Assembly: GCA_032622095.1 (NCBI GenBank)
Contig: CP136063.1
Coordinates: 31,934,987 to 31,998,986, forward strand
DNA: 64,000 bases
Source: Siphonodentalium dalli
Taxonomy: Eukaryota > Mollusca > Scaphopoda > Gadilida > Siphonodentaliidae
Direction: 5' to 3'
Of the stretch, positions 36,515-47,994 are shown one piece after another; position 1 is the stretch's first letter; each line of letters starts with the position of its first letter. The notes under the pieces are model-generated. The model had not been told where the DNA came from, searched no databases, and was given only the letters and a program-made list of their open reading frames with translations. Position numbers and translations under genes: made by a program.

Positions 36515-36605
36515 TTTCGAAGGTTCCATATTCCGAAGGGTCGCTATTCCAAAGGTTCTTATTCAGACATCGAATGTTCGCTATTCTGAAGGTTTGCTAT
36601 TCTGG
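36515..36605 (-). repeat. Short tandem repeat, (AACCTTCGGAATAGCG)n type
   Basis: TTCGAAGGTTCCATATTCCG, TCGCTATTCCAAAGGTTC and TCGCTATTCTGAAGG are irregular ~16-17-bp repeats in minus orientation. The same family occurs at 36955-37065, 46680-46830, 47125-47210 and 49888-49940. Confidence 0.7.
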
Positions 36606-36954
36606 GCGTATTTAACCAGAAAAGATGGACAACTCTAATACCAAGTAGTTATTATTACCACGATTTTACAGTTATCCATCGTTATCTGGAAGACCGCCCG
36701 TTTGACCTCGTCCTTCTGGCACGATCAGGCCCAGAAACAATAAAAATAGCAAACTGCAAAGATCGATATCTAATTACTCTGAGCTTTGATGGGTGGGTTC
36801 CTCGACACTAATCAAATATTTTTTCCCCACCGAAACCAAAGAAAGAGTAATTTAGCAGCGTCTTATCGGATTGTGTACCTTTAAGTTATTTCCTTCATAA
36901 AAAGAGTCTTATGATAAAGAACCCTCTCAAAACTTCAGAATATAGAATGAAATT
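36606..36954. other. No gene recognised
   Basis: AT-rich sequence between two clusters of GGAATAG repeats. Its right end (about 36886 onward, TTTCCTTCATAAAAAGAG) matches the repeat at 46617 and 47048. Confidence 0.35.
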
Positions 36955-37065
36955 TCAAAATAACAAGTTATAAAAACCTTCTGAATATCGAGGAATATAG
37001 AGAACCTTGGGAATGGCGAAACTTCGGTATAATGAACCTTGGGAATAGCGAACCTTTGGACACAG
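36955..37065 (+). repeat. GGAATAG-type short repeats
   Basis: Plus-strand, diverged units such as AACCTTCTGAATATCG, GAACCTTGGGAATGGCG and GAACCTTGGGAATAGCG. The leading sequence matches the larger repeat at 46560-46830. Confidence 0.65.
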
Positions 37066-37744
37066 AGTGACATGTCGCCGTCCTACGGTCCATACGCACT
37101 GGCGTGATCGTATATATCCCAAGTTGGCCAGAAATACAGGCACTCCTATGAAACATACATTTATCATTTTATAGATGGACGATCGTGTTTTGGGTTGTCC
37201 ATACGTACTGACGTAATCATATTAAAATTAAAACAGGTCTGGGTGACCCATTTGTCAATTAGGTGCTTAAGAATAAATGATAATGATTTGTGCTCATTTG
37301 TAAATAATTTGCGCTTAAGGGAAAATAATTTGTGCTTAACACGTTGAGTGCCGGAAATCAATTAGTAATCTCGCCAGTTTGCCAAATCGTGGCAAGATAG
37401 ATACCTCTAGTAGACCATAATTTGGCTTCAATGAAGCAAGAATTGGATGACGTCGCGACTTTAGATGACAGAAACGACGATTGATAGTACTACGAGATAA
37501 CTCTTAGCCGGCAATGGCGGAATGAATTTGGGTATTCCCACCACCAGTGCCAACTACGAGTTATCTCGTAGACACAATTGAACACGTTTGAGCAACAAAT
37601 ATGAAGTAGAATGTAACCCAAACAAGTTATTTTGGTGGTAAGCATATTTATTAAGGTGTGTGTGTCCTTGTGGTGGTTATAGTTCGTTATATAGTTATAT
37701 TATGGCTGATGCACGCTGGAGCAAACTATACTTATATGAGCATG

Positions 37745-37825
37745 CATGGATACAGACGTTGAATCCGACGTGGAATCGGGTGAACCTGTTTCCTGTGAGG
37801 ATGAGTTTATTTCGTCCATGCAGTA
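37745..37825 (+). pseudogene. Acidic N-terminal remnant of piggyBac-like transposase
   Basis: ATG at 37745 opens a 26-codon frame rich in Asp/Glu/Ser (M-D-T-D-V-E-S-D-V-E-S-G-E-P) that ends at TAA 37823-37825. piggyBac transposases begin with such an acidic stretch. The catalytic Asp domain is not detectable after it. Confidence 0.4.
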
Positions 37826-38077
37826 ATGACTACGATCATGCATTTTTACGAGCATGCATCTTCTGTTGTTTTGGGCATTGTAAGTTATCTCCCATTTAGC
37901 CTGATTTAGGACTATGCTAGGGTTCCAAAGTACAGCCCAAAATAATAGTGTAGGAAGAATTGTCAGCACAAAATTAAAGTAACCATGCAACAGTAGCCAA
38001 ATAGATCCCTGTACATTCAGGAGTGTGCTACATGTAACGATTCCATATAATCTATCCGTCTGGGAATAGGTTTTACC

Positions 38078-38545
38078 CTAATTAACCTCTATGCTACCAA
38101 AACCATTTACATATATGTGGAACAGTTCGATGGACTGCATGATGTCTAAAGTGCGGTAATTGTTACGCTTTCCGTTGTCCAACACGTTCGGAGGAGGGTA
38201 CTGTGTACAATGTAGCTTTGGAGAATAATTGTTACGCTTTACTTGAATTATAAATAATAAAATACCTAGACCCCAAATGGAGCCGCACAGTGTATTCCAA
38301 AAAACAACTGCTGTGTTCCCTAATAATGATATAATGGTAGCATCAACAAGCATAACGTCATGGATGATCGGCTTATCTTGTATTGGATGCGTCCATTCGT
38401 ACATGATTGAGAGGGAACAGATTTGGCAGTCATGTGTGACGTGTGTGGGTGGTTGTGCGAAGTTTGAGTGTGTTGAAACACAACGATGTAACCATTCCTC
38501 GAAACTGCCTTCGCATGTTTGTACATTGTGAATATCCACGTGCAC
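38078..38545 (-). other. Unassigned 155-codon frame inside the piggyBac-like element
   Basis: A minus-strand frame, opposite to the presumed transposase. It has an N-terminal His/Cys-containing part (residues 1-60) and one hydrophobic segment around residues 72-102 (including L-G-N-T-A-V-V-F-W-N-T-L-C-G-S), followed by a basic tail. One membrane span could be predicted. No family is recognised. It may be captured host sequence or chance. Confidence 0.25.
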
Positions 38546-39440
38546 ATTATCAGTCTATTGAATACCAAACACCCAGTCCAATTGCCCACACACGACTGCC
38601 TCTGGTGGTCACTAAGTGAGACAGTGTCAGCTGTATTCACTCACAACTGGACCATTTTGAGTAGAATATATGTGCTGATGGTGCTCACTTCTGTTGAACA
38701 ATGCAAGGAGAGCCACACTATTTATTTTATAAAATCACTGTTCTGATGTCCCGAGGCGGGTTTTCGTGGCGTATCGACCTATTCCACTGCTTCCGTTTGT
38801 CAGTTACACGACATGGAAACCACTACGAGATAACTCGTAGTGGCAACTGCGAAGGTTGCGTACTACGAGATAACTCGTAGTGGCACTCAACGTGTTAAGG
38901 GTAAATAATTTGCACTTTTGCGCAAATAATGAATAAATGTGAAAATGCTTTCCTTCTCTTACAATTTAGTTAGACCGGTGTCAGAGAAGGTACTGACAGG
39001 AAAAATTTAGACCAATTGGTCAAGACTTTTCAGACCGATCGGTCAAATAAAGAACATTCGGTGGTTCACCCATATGGGATGCGATTTTAACATTTGTACC
39101 TTATTTGTGCTTGAGCATAAATATGGTCCATAATTTTTCGTAATTTGCGCATGGCCTCCCATACACCTATTCACCTAGACCTGATAAATTGCCATGAATC
39201 ATGATAATTTTCAAACGGAATGACAATTTTTTGTCAAATAAACTGCCAAATGTTTTTTTCAACTTTAAGATTATTTTATTTTTATGAAAATTTTATGTCT
39301 TATCTATTGGCAAATTGTCAACTTTCAATCTTTTTAGACTGATTGGCCAACACATTTAGACAGATCGGTCTAAATAAAGATTGATTTGTGGTTCACCCAT
39401 ATTGGTATGGGAGGCCAAATTCACATTTAATAGCGAGCCC

Positions 39441-39468
39441 GAAACGAGACCCCGCAGGGGTCTCGTTC
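39441..39468. repeat. Strong GC-rich hairpin
   Basis: AACGAGACCCC-GCA-GGGGTCTCGTT is a perfect 11-bp stem with a 3-base loop, extendable to CGAA/TTCG with one bulged A. It lies at the right edge of the repeat that hosts the piggyBac-like element, so it may be that element's terminal structure. Confidence 0.6.
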
Positions 39469-42117
39469 GCGAGCGATAAGCATATACGTGTACGCGAGAT
39501 GAACGCTATACTATTCGATGTTTTGGCGGGAAATCTATAAATAGCGATGTGTTACTAAAATACTGACCTATCAAAATTGACGTTACTTATCAATTGCCAA
39601 TCAAAATTAACGTTACTTATTAGTTACGACGGTTGACCTAGTGACCTAGAGACTCCAGACTCCAGTATCCGGTTCCACCTCAAAGTTCATAATAATTAAC
39701 ATAACTGATTAAAGTGGTCAGGAGCAAAGGTGAGTTAGACTCCATTATAAATATCGAAATATTGTAAATTTGTGGATGATATTTTTCCATAAAAATGTCA
39801 ACAACTTACATTTGTTACAACTTACAAGAGACGAAAAGTGCCGAAATTCGAAACGGCAATTGTAATTTGTAGTAAGTTGTAATTGTTCTGTAAAGGTTTT
39901 GTGTTCATATTTCATTCAATTATTACAATTATTTGACTCGAAACACAATTCTAGTTTGCCTATTGTACATTTGGAGCTTGTCTTTAATTTTCTATAGACG
40001 TTTTCACATAAAAGATTGATGGAATAGTGTCAAAGCTCGAAGCCAACAAACCGGAATTATCTTTATAACTTAATCAACCAATATTCAGCGGTTCCCCTTT
40101 AAATAGACGGTTACCAAGGAAATCCAAAGTACTGCTCATCCTAACATCGGCGAGATAAAAAATAGTTCGCAACATTTTTATCATTTGAGTCATTATATTC
40201 ACACAGGAAAGAAGGAATATAATTATGTAGTGTATTAAATTGTTGGCCAAATTTGTGTTTTTGTGCAAAAGCGAATGAAATACAAAAGTTTGTGCAATTT
40301 GTGGTAAATTATTACGCAAAACAATTATGTCAATAGTCCGCAGACATGACATTGAAATGTCTATTTTGTGTTATCTGATCGACAGAACACGAATATTTGT
40401 CAAGACGGAGAAATGCACATCACTGTCACTGTGGTAAGCATGTTGTGCCTATTTACGAACACCATTTGAACGTGATATTTGATAGAAAAGTTTAGCCAGA
40501 CAAGCCACAACTTGGCACAAGAATGTTCAAAGGTTGCCGACGATTTTCAATTTCAGCGATTTCGCACAAAAAATAACAATGGCAATGCCTTTGAAACCAG
40601 AAAGTTTGACAAATGACCGCTAAATTGCTAATCATGATATAAATTGAGAAATGATGTTTCGCAAGATGAACTACATGTAGATGTACTATTTTAATGTATG
40701 CAAAATAGCATGACAATACGAATAATCAGTAAATAGAAGTTTATGCATGTTTAAAATTAATTTTCCTAAATTCGCTGCATCTGCCGATCTGGACTGTACA
40801 GTCTCTAGTCTAGGTCCCTGTGGTACTGGTACAGTCAGTGGTAGGGCCTGACGAAGATTCAATTCAATTTCGAATCTTAGTTCTTACATTCTGATTTGAA
40901 AGCGGTCGTGTGATTAGGGATATTTCGAATCTTTGTATACCACTTACAAGTCTTTTATCACCGGGAATAGACTGCATAATAAATTTATATAAACAAAATC
41001 ATTATATCCCCTTGAGTCTCCTTCCACGACCATCGGGGACCTCCGTATAGTCCAATGTGTATCTATAGTATAGGCTAAGTTGCCCAATAGCCCACTGCTC
41101 ATATTTATTGGGATCCCAGTTCCGGCGCTGGTTACTCGTGGAAGGTCTGTGTGTTACTCGTGCAACCTGCAGGTACCGGTAGGTCTGTGATGGTTCGCGT
41201 GTTCATCACGGTTGTACCATAATCGTGTCGCAGTCTAGTGTTGAAACGATTAGTGAATTTCAAAGTCGACTAGTCGAGGCCCAAAAGTCACGTTGCGTCG
41301 ACTAGTCGGTACCCGATATCAAAACTTTCAAACATAACATGGTACGGAAAATTCATTGTACATGGCGTACACTGATGACTGATGCAATGACGGTCTATTG
41401 CATAGCGCATTTCCCTGCATAGACACCAATTTATTTGGGAAATAATACAGTAAACATCTTAATATTTATCCAACACACTGAATGTAATTATATAATTAGA
41501 CATGTGGTGGATAATGATTAAAAACACGATCATTTATACAGGTTTTAAATTTATTATCGGCGTTCGAGATTTCGTTTAGGGATCACCAATAAACTGGTGC
41601 CGAGCGGTGTCACTATAAAATGTTAATGTTCCGACTAAATACGCCCTATAGTATAGGCTACGACGTTGTAGAATACCGGTACGATAACCAGTTCTTAAAT
41701 CCAGTATCATTTATATACGGTAGTACCAATGGCGTCACCTTAACTTCATCCTTAAGCGACCTTCACACAGATCGCATCATAACCCGACGGTGCGAGATCA
41801 ATTGAAATATACACAGTGTCTAGATCAAAGCGGTCTCCGACAAACGATAAAGCCGCATCATTCATTGGCATCATGTCGCAGTGATGTCTTTGACCTCAAA
41901 CGACGAGTGAGACATTGTCTTGTCAATTTCATTCTTTCAATTAATAGTCGGGTCACCATCTATATTAGTACTAGTAACACTGTCAATTCCGGGTGCCACC
42001 AAACGTTATACTTACCGTAACTTACACGCAGTTTACACCGTTTATGCCGGAATCGAACTTGAAAATGTTATACATGTAACTAATACACTTTGTCCCCACA
42101 TCCGGTTGTAACTAGTA
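39469..42117. other. No gene recognised
   Basis: AT-rich sequence. Short frames on both strands lack domains. Two GTCGACTAGTCG motifs at about 41264 and 41298 form small palindromes. CAATTGCC/CAAAATTAACGTTACTTAT is repeated near 39570-39620. Confidence 0.35.
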
Positions 42118-42240
42118 GTGATGCGGACCAGACCGCTTTGGATCGGTCCGCGGTCCGGACCGGGTGTCACTGGACCGGACCAGACCGCTTTTTGCCGCCG
42201 GTCCGGTACTCTCCGGTCCGGTCCACTATTTTACTTCAGT
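42118..42240. repeat. GGTCCGG-rich short repeats
   Basis: GCGGACCAGACCGCTTT appears twice within 70 bp, interleaved with GGTCCGGACC and CCGGTCCGG, in an otherwise AT-rich area. A similar patch (GGACCGGTCCAGG, CCGGAACGGAATGGACC) lies at 43535-43577. Such patches are common as subterminal repeats of hAT elements, so 42115-43580 may be one degraded element. This is inference only. Confidence 0.4.
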
Positions 42241-42288
42241 TATAATAAACTATCGCGAATATTATTTTGTATTTGCCGTCATATCAAT

Positions 42289-42636
42289 TACCGCTATTCT
42301 AAAAGTAATTGACTAGAAAAACGGGGTGATACCCCGGTCTTGACCGCGGTAATACCAGTAATAAACGGTAGCTGTATCGAGGTGGTCACAGCAGTGGAAT
42401 TACGGTATTGGGCGATAATGATACCGCGGTCTTTTAGCGGGCACCGCATTAATTTTTTTGAATAGCGCAGTGATTTTCATGGAACACTTTGAGGGGAGGT
42501 ATTTACTCCCACATACTTGTTTGAGTTAACAAGCGGTATCAGTACCGCGGTATTGGAGGATACTGCGGTATAGTACCGCGGTATTAACGGGGTGACACCA
42601 CGTTATTGGTGGTCAATTACTTTAAGTATAGCGGTA
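42289..42636. mobile_element. 348-bp MITE with TACCGCTAT inverted ends (copy 1)
   Basis: Left end TACCGCTATTCTAAAAGTAATTGAC; right end GTCAATTACTTTAAGTATAGCGGTA. These are about 25-base terminal inverted repeats beginning and ending in TA, consistent with a TA target. The interior has many GGTA/TACCGCGG motifs. Related pieces are at 43573-43744, 52335-52390 and 53965-54090. Confidence 0.75.
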
Positions 42637-43572
42637 GCAACGATGTATTGACGCATTCAAGTGGTTAATATCTATTAAACGTTTGATGCCATGCAAACAA
42701 TGTATGGATGTACTTTGTACATGTCACTTTCCTTATGAAAGTGCCAGTGTGGGCGGCCGCCTGCTTTGATGTTGCCGAGTACCGGCCGCCTGCTTTGATG
42801 TCGCAAAATGTTAAGCATTCTGAAAACATTTTCAAAATATAAAAATTGCTTGTTTCGTTCTAAATTGTTTTTAATAACTACTATCCTACATTGGCCAACA
42901 CTTTGTAGCACCATATCAATGCGACAAACATGCAACTGAATGAGTATGGAACTATTTGTCATAAACAGTGTACCGTAACATGGCATCAACTAAATCAATT
43001 TTGATGGATATCGAATCGAGTACGGTATTCTATTGTTTTTCACAGTTATAATTATCGAAGAAACATGCAAACCACATTACATAGTACATATACAAGACAG
43101 TCACATTAATCCAATAGTAGTTGTACTTAGGTATATTTATCTTTATTTCCTCCCCATCTAGGAGAGTATGTTTTACCAAAAAAAAATTTATAACAATAAT
43201 ACAGAGAAGACAATAGATAATAAGAGTATAGTTATTTCGTTTAAATTTCAATTTAATGAAAATAAGTATGATACGAATCATACATACGAATAGTTGAGTG
43301 CCATGTTAGATTGGTTATAACACATTCTGACCATAGCTATATATCTGTCCAATACATTTAATTAGTGCATGTTCGCATTACTAGAAATACTATTATCGTG
43401 CATCGTTCCCATTATATCCCACCATACACAGACAATGATGCATACAATATGGACTCGTTGCAATGCACTGAACTCAGTAACCTTATAGGTTGTACTATAC
43501 AGAGTAAAACTTTGAGAAAACAGAGAATTCCGTTTTGGACCGGTCCAGGCATGTGTACCGGAACGGAATGGA
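42637..43572. other. No gene recognised
   Basis: Unique-looking AT-rich sequence between two MITE copies. CCGCCTGCTTTGATGT occurs twice in tandem near 42760-42800. Open frames are short and unsupported. Confidence 0.35.
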
Positions 43573-43744
43573 CCGCGGTGATTTTCATGGAACTCTTTGA
43601 GGGGAGGTATTTACTCCCACATACTTGTTCGCATTAACAAGCGGTATCAGTACCGCGGTATTGGAGGATACTGCGGTATAGTACCGCGGTATTAACGGGG
43701 TGACACCACGTTATTGGTGGTCAATTACTTTAAGTATAGCGGTA
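43573..43744. mobile_element. Right-half copy of the TACCGCTAT MITE (copy 2)
   Basis: From GCGGTGATTTTCATGGAAC to AAGTATAGCGGTA it is almost identical to 42465-42636. The left half is replaced by GGTCCGG-type sequence. Confidence 0.75.
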
Positions 43745-43998
43745 CATACGAATGCGACGACATCGCTAAACGCACTATAATAATGTTCTAGCGCATGCGC
43801 AAAACTTAAAACCATTACTTCCGTCGTATACGGCATGTCTGTCAGTCTTCTCCAGCAAACAAGGTTGATCGTTATTATAAACCCTTTTTCAATCGTGCGC
43901 CGAATATCGCCGAGGAGTGTGATTAATTACTCGCCAAGATTTAATTTCAGGCGTGCTATGGTGCGCGAGCGCGATCGCACGCCTCATAATCGAAGGCC

Positions 43999-44470
43999 TG
44001 GGATTTTACTCTTTGCATGACTAAATCCTTTGGCGCGGGCTACAGGTCGTACCTTTGGTCCGATGTTTATGAAATTTGTCATGAATGTTGCCATTGACAT
44101 GTAGATGGGAACGAGTCATTTTGGGGTAATTCGGCAAAAAAACATGGCCGCCGGCAGCCATCTTGGATTTTACTCTTTGCATGACTAAATCCTTTGGCGG
44201 TGGCTATAGGTCGTAGCTTTGGTCGGAATTTCAAGAAATTTATCATGGATGTTAACAATGACACGTATATGGGAACGAGTCCTTTTGGCGTCAATTGGCC
44301 AAAAAACATGGCCGCCAGCAGCCATCTTGGATTTTACTCTTTGCATGACTAAATCCTTTGGCACATGTTTGACATTTCAATTAGCACCTTTCCTATTCCT
44401 CCATTTACTGTCAACCATTAAATTATTCCCCTACCTAAGTTGAGCTACAGTGTCATTGACACTTTCATTT
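43999..44470 (+). mobile_element. Tandem-core (Helentron-like) element, 5'-truncated
   Basis: About 2.5 core units (GGCTACAGGTCGTACCTTTG; ATGGCCGCCGGCAGCCATC) end with AAGTTGAGCT and the perfect hairpin AGTGTC-ATT-GACACT (44449-44463) followed by TTCATTTTT. This is the same right end as at 32260 and 51404. The left hairpin end is missing. Confidence 0.7.
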
Positions 44471-44522
44471 TTAGGAACCACCGTCAGTCCATCCTACATT
44501 CTTACTTTTATGTTTGCATGTT

Positions 44523-44625
44523 CAGCCCTCATAATTGGCTTCGGCAATGCTGAAGCAAACTGGGCCACGATAAATGGTTGCCGTAGCAGATTGCTGAAGC
44601 CAAACAATTTGAATTAAAAGGGCTG
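44523..44625. mobile_element. 103-bp MITE, CAGCCCT inverted ends, 6-bp target duplication
   Basis: Left CAGCCCTCATAATTGGCTTC and right end AATTAAAAGGGCTG are inverted, with inner GGCTTCGGCAATGCTG mirrored by CAGATTGCTGAAGCC. CATGTT lies immediately on both sides (44517-44522 and 44626-44631). Ends starting CAG resemble hAT-type elements, though those usually duplicate 8 bp. Confidence 0.7.
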
Positions 44626-44631
44626 CATGTT

Positions 44632-45299
44632 AAATTAATAGCTACAAATATTATAACCATGACATCGCCGAGAACTGTGCTTGTATTGAATACATTGTGC
44701 TCATTAGTCATTACCGGTGGTTTATGATGCACTTTATTAACACAAAAATTACATCAGCCGATGCCTCAAACAAGCAGCGATAGCAGTTAACCAGCACCCA
44801 GCCAATATGGCAATAGGCCATATTACGGAATACTTCTACTGATGTTATTATTATTATGTACGATTAATCGATTATAGTTGATTATTGACGACCAATTATC
44901 AAAATCAATAATCGTGGCACCTCTATATATATATTGTGTTACTCAGCTCAATCAAATGTTTTATTTTTAATTTAAAATTTGAAACGATATAAATATAATA
45001 AAAAAAATTTCAGGCACATATGTATAGATTTTTTACTATATATAGATTTTTTACTTTCAACCCTTGTTGGGACCCACCCACCCCGCGTCCAATTTTGTTT
45101 CCATTTTTTGTGGCTCCTGGGGAGGTCGGGAACAAATTTCAGGCACTTATGCTGATTTTTTTTACAGCGGCCATCTTGGATTTCAAAATTTGGAACCCGA
45201 TAACTGGACCACCGGCCTGGAAACAAATTTGTTCACCCACCCCCCTTTTAACACTAAAACAGAGATTTGAGGGGGGTGGTGAATTCAGCTGTACATAGT
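44632..45299. other. No gene recognised
   Basis: AT-rich sequence with a duplicated TATAGATTTTTTACT (45022 and 45040) and a diverged tandem-core piece (GCGGCCATCTTGGATTTC at 45166). No coding support. Confidence 0.35.
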
Positions 45300-45960
45300 G
45301 ATATACCGGTATGAATTTCTGTGCATATTATTTATCATGGATGTTAACATTGACATGTACCATAAATAGGAACAAGTCATTTTGAGGTCATTCGGCCAAA
45401 AAACATGGCTGCCAGTGGCCATCTTGGATTTCAAAATTTGCAACAAAATACAACACAATAACTGCATGGAGTCAGTTTAGCAGTTAGAATTACATTATTT
45501 CTCTTATTCTAAGGTGTTTTAAGCCAAACTCATTGCAAAAAAAAACTTGCAGGAAAAAAATTTGAGTTTAATGTTTATCTCCCCCCCCCCTGTTTTTGGC
45601 AGATTTTTCTGACCATTTTTTTTACCCCCCCCTCTTTAACACCAAAACAGATTTTCGGGGGGAGGGGCATTAACTGTAAACATCTGTTCCGGTATATGAA
45701 TTTCTGTGCATACTATTTGTCATGGATGTTAACATTGACTTGTAAATATGAACAAGTCATTTTGAGGTCATTCGGCCAAAAAACATGGCTGCCAGTGGTC
45801 ATCTTATATTTCAAAATTTGCAACAAAATACAACATGATAACTGCCTGTAGTCAGTTTAGCAGTTAGAAAATACATAATTTCTCTTATTCTAAGGTGTTT
45901 TAAGCCAAACTCATTGCAAAAACAGCCAAAAGACTTGCAGGAAAAAAAATGTTGAGTTGC
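45300..45960 (+). repeat. ~385-bp tandem duplication containing core-element sequence
   Basis: TATGAATTTCTGTGCATA ... CATGGATGTTAACATTGAC ... AACATGGCTGCCAGTGG ... TTAGCAGTTAGAA ... CAAACTCATTGC occurs at about 45309-45545 and 45694-45926, one step of about 385 bp. C runs lie between (45581-45590 and 45625-45632). Confidence 0.75.
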
Positions 45961-46559
45961 GAAAAAAATTGTTTGTTGGTCCCATGGATGACCCACCCTC
46001 CCCGATATACCGGTACATGCCTGGAATTTTTTTTTTGCCCGCCTCGGAGTTTACTCCTGCTCGCATTAATGTTTTACTTTATCGATGTACATGTACATGT
46101 ATGGTAAGATGTATTTCATCGAGTTACTGGATATGGATTTGGGGTTTTATATCATCAAAACACGTCATTGGTAGAGTGTCCCATATAGAATGACGCATGT
46201 TTTTTGTTCAAATTCTCGAGAAGTGTCTGCAGTGAAAGTTTTACTGAATGAAACCACGAAATTCCCAATGCAATCAACTAAGATTGTGTTTTTCTCAAGA
46301 ACTGATATCTGAATTTTCTCCGAACTACTGCCACAGCATACTTTAAATAGGCATTGCCTATCATATACATCTTCCATTGGTTGGTATAACTTCTAAATTG
46401 ACTACATGTACATGTACTTTTATCTAATTAGACTAGCCCTGGTGTGGAAAATTCTTAAATTTTATAGCCCGATGTGCTGTTTACCGACGCCTGCACCGGG
46501 GTTTACTGTCCGCAGTTCAAAAATGGTATTCTAGGATGACCAGCATGTTAATTTTGTGA
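45961..46559. other. No gene recognised
   Basis: AT-rich sequence with TACATGTACATGTA microsatellite-like motifs (46084-46100, 46406-46416). No coding support. Confidence 0.35.
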
Positions 46560-47210
46560 AGTAAACAAACTTAACAAGAAAACCCGCGAAAACAAAACAA
46601 AATCATATTTAATATTTAAAGTTATTTCCTTCATAAAAAGGATCTTCGTGATAATGAACCCTCTCAATACTTTAGAATATAGAATTAACCTTAAAATAAC
46701 AAAAACCTTCGGAATAGAGAACCTTCGGAATAGCGAACCTTCGGAATAGTGAACCTTCGGAATAGCGAACATTCAGAGAACCTTCGGAATAGTGGACCTT
46801 CGGGATATCGAACCTTCGGAATAGAGACATGCCCCCAATATTCATATTATATGCCCAGAGTTAAAAGGTATGGGCCCATAAATTTCTAAACTTAAGTCAA
46901 CTGTACCTGTGTCATGTCCCAAAGCAGGAGGGTCCATATATACCGCAACATTCATATTATATGCCAAGAATTCAAAGGTATGGGCACACGTAATGACATT
47001 AAATCTCAAGAAAACCCGCGAGAACAAAACAAAATCACATTTAATGTTTTAAGTTATTTCCTTCATAAAAAGAATTTTCGTGATAATGAATCCTCTCAAT
47101 ACTTTAGAATATAGAATTAACCTTAAACAAAAACCTTCGGAATAGAGAACCTTCGGAATAGCGAACCTTCGGAATAGTGAACCTTCGAAATAGCAAATAT
47201 TCAGAATAGA
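46560..47210 (+). repeat. ~430-bp tandem duplication carrying GGAATAG repeats
   Basis: CAAGAAAACCCGCGARAACA ... TTATTTCCTTCATAAAAAG ... CTCTCAATACTTTAGAATATAG followed by AACCTTCGGAATAG(C/A)G units is present at about 46575-46830 and again at 47006-47210. A diverged version is at 36886-37065. The left element of the inverted pair inserted into the second GGAATAG cluster. Confidence 0.8.
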
Positions 47211-47599
47211 AGGGTTTCCACCAGGGGGAAATAAATGAGTCCGTATTGGAGAAACACATAACGCACTTAAAAGTAGCCATTTCCTTGCACCTGAGTGTCC
47301 CACAAAGCAATCCAAAGCTACATATATTATGCAAGTCGATCATTTCTGTGGGTGCATTAATTAGGCCTGTAACGATACGCTTGGTCACGATACGATACGT
47401 ATCGCGATACGGGGCCAACGATACGATACGTATCGCGATACGCAACGTATCGCGATACGCAAAATTTGATCCCACAAGTAAATAGTTATTCAAGTTCAAC
47501 ACTCCAAATTTGCACAACTCTCAGATGTTATCGTAGAAAAATGAACTATACTAATTTTAGTGAACAGTATATCTTTTCACAGTTGGCGGTCAGTTGCTG

Positions 47600-47818
47600 G
47601 AGTTTCTGACTCAAAATGAGCTTTTCTGACAATATACTCAGATATAACTATTGACAAGTAGTGTAAGCACCCAGTGACAGTTCGCCATGCACCATTAAAC
47701 TATATGCCTAATAATGGCACATGACGAAATGTCGCTGGGCTCTTATACACTACTTTTTATTATGCTCATAGTTATATCTGAGTATATTGTCAGAAAAGCT
47801 AATTTCAATCCGAAACTG
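47600..47818. mobile_element. Foldback MITE nested in the hAT element
   Basis: AGCTTTTCTGACAATATACT CAGATATAACTAT at 47619 is mirrored by ATAGTTATATCTGAGTATAT TGTCAGAAAAGCT ending at 47800. Weaker symmetry extends to AGTTTC/GAAACT at 47601 and 47817. The centre also pairs (AGTAGTGTAAGCACCCAG versus CTGGGCTCTTATACACTACT). No coding content. Confidence 0.75.
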
Positions 47819-47994
47819 ATGCAACAGTGATTCAAGTCTTATTTTTTAAATTCATTTTATATTTTAATCAACAGTAATTCAACACAACAATGTGACATTT
47901 AATAGTCACAACTCAGTCTTAGCCAATTTAGAATACACATCTTGGAGACGCAGCTGACCTGATGATTTGGGAACGCTAGATGGGCTCGCTGGGG

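Larger units (their letters stand above)
37340..38894 (+). mobile_element. piggyBac-like DNA transposon, degenerate, TTAA target duplication
   Basis: Perfect 13-bp terminal inverted repeats CACGTTGAGTGCC / GGCACTCAACGTG are flanked on both sides by TTAA (37336-37339, 38895-38898). Counting TTAA and one more base, the symmetry is 18 bp. Subterminal near-palindromes (CTACGAGATAACTCGTAG and variants) occur near 37487, 37554, 38823 and 38861. Inside is a short acidic N-terminal transposase-like peptide (37745-37825), but no full transposase survives in 1555 bp. TTAA duplication and an acidic N-terminus are piggyBac traits. Inference: a non-autonomous or internally deleted copy. Confidence 0.75.
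37215..39430. repeat. Older repeat with CTTAAG/AAATAATTTG motifs, host of the piggyBac-like element
   Basis: Left (37225-37335) and right (38899-39430) flanks share motifs GCGCTTAAG, AAATAATTTG and TTTGCGC, and both outer ends carry GGTGACCC/GGTTCACCCAT phrases. A related, uninterrupted copy with the same order of landmarks lies at 62640-63000 (GAATAAATGT, ACCTGATAAATT, TTATGTCTTAT). The 1.55-kb insertion explains the gap. Confidence 0.55.
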
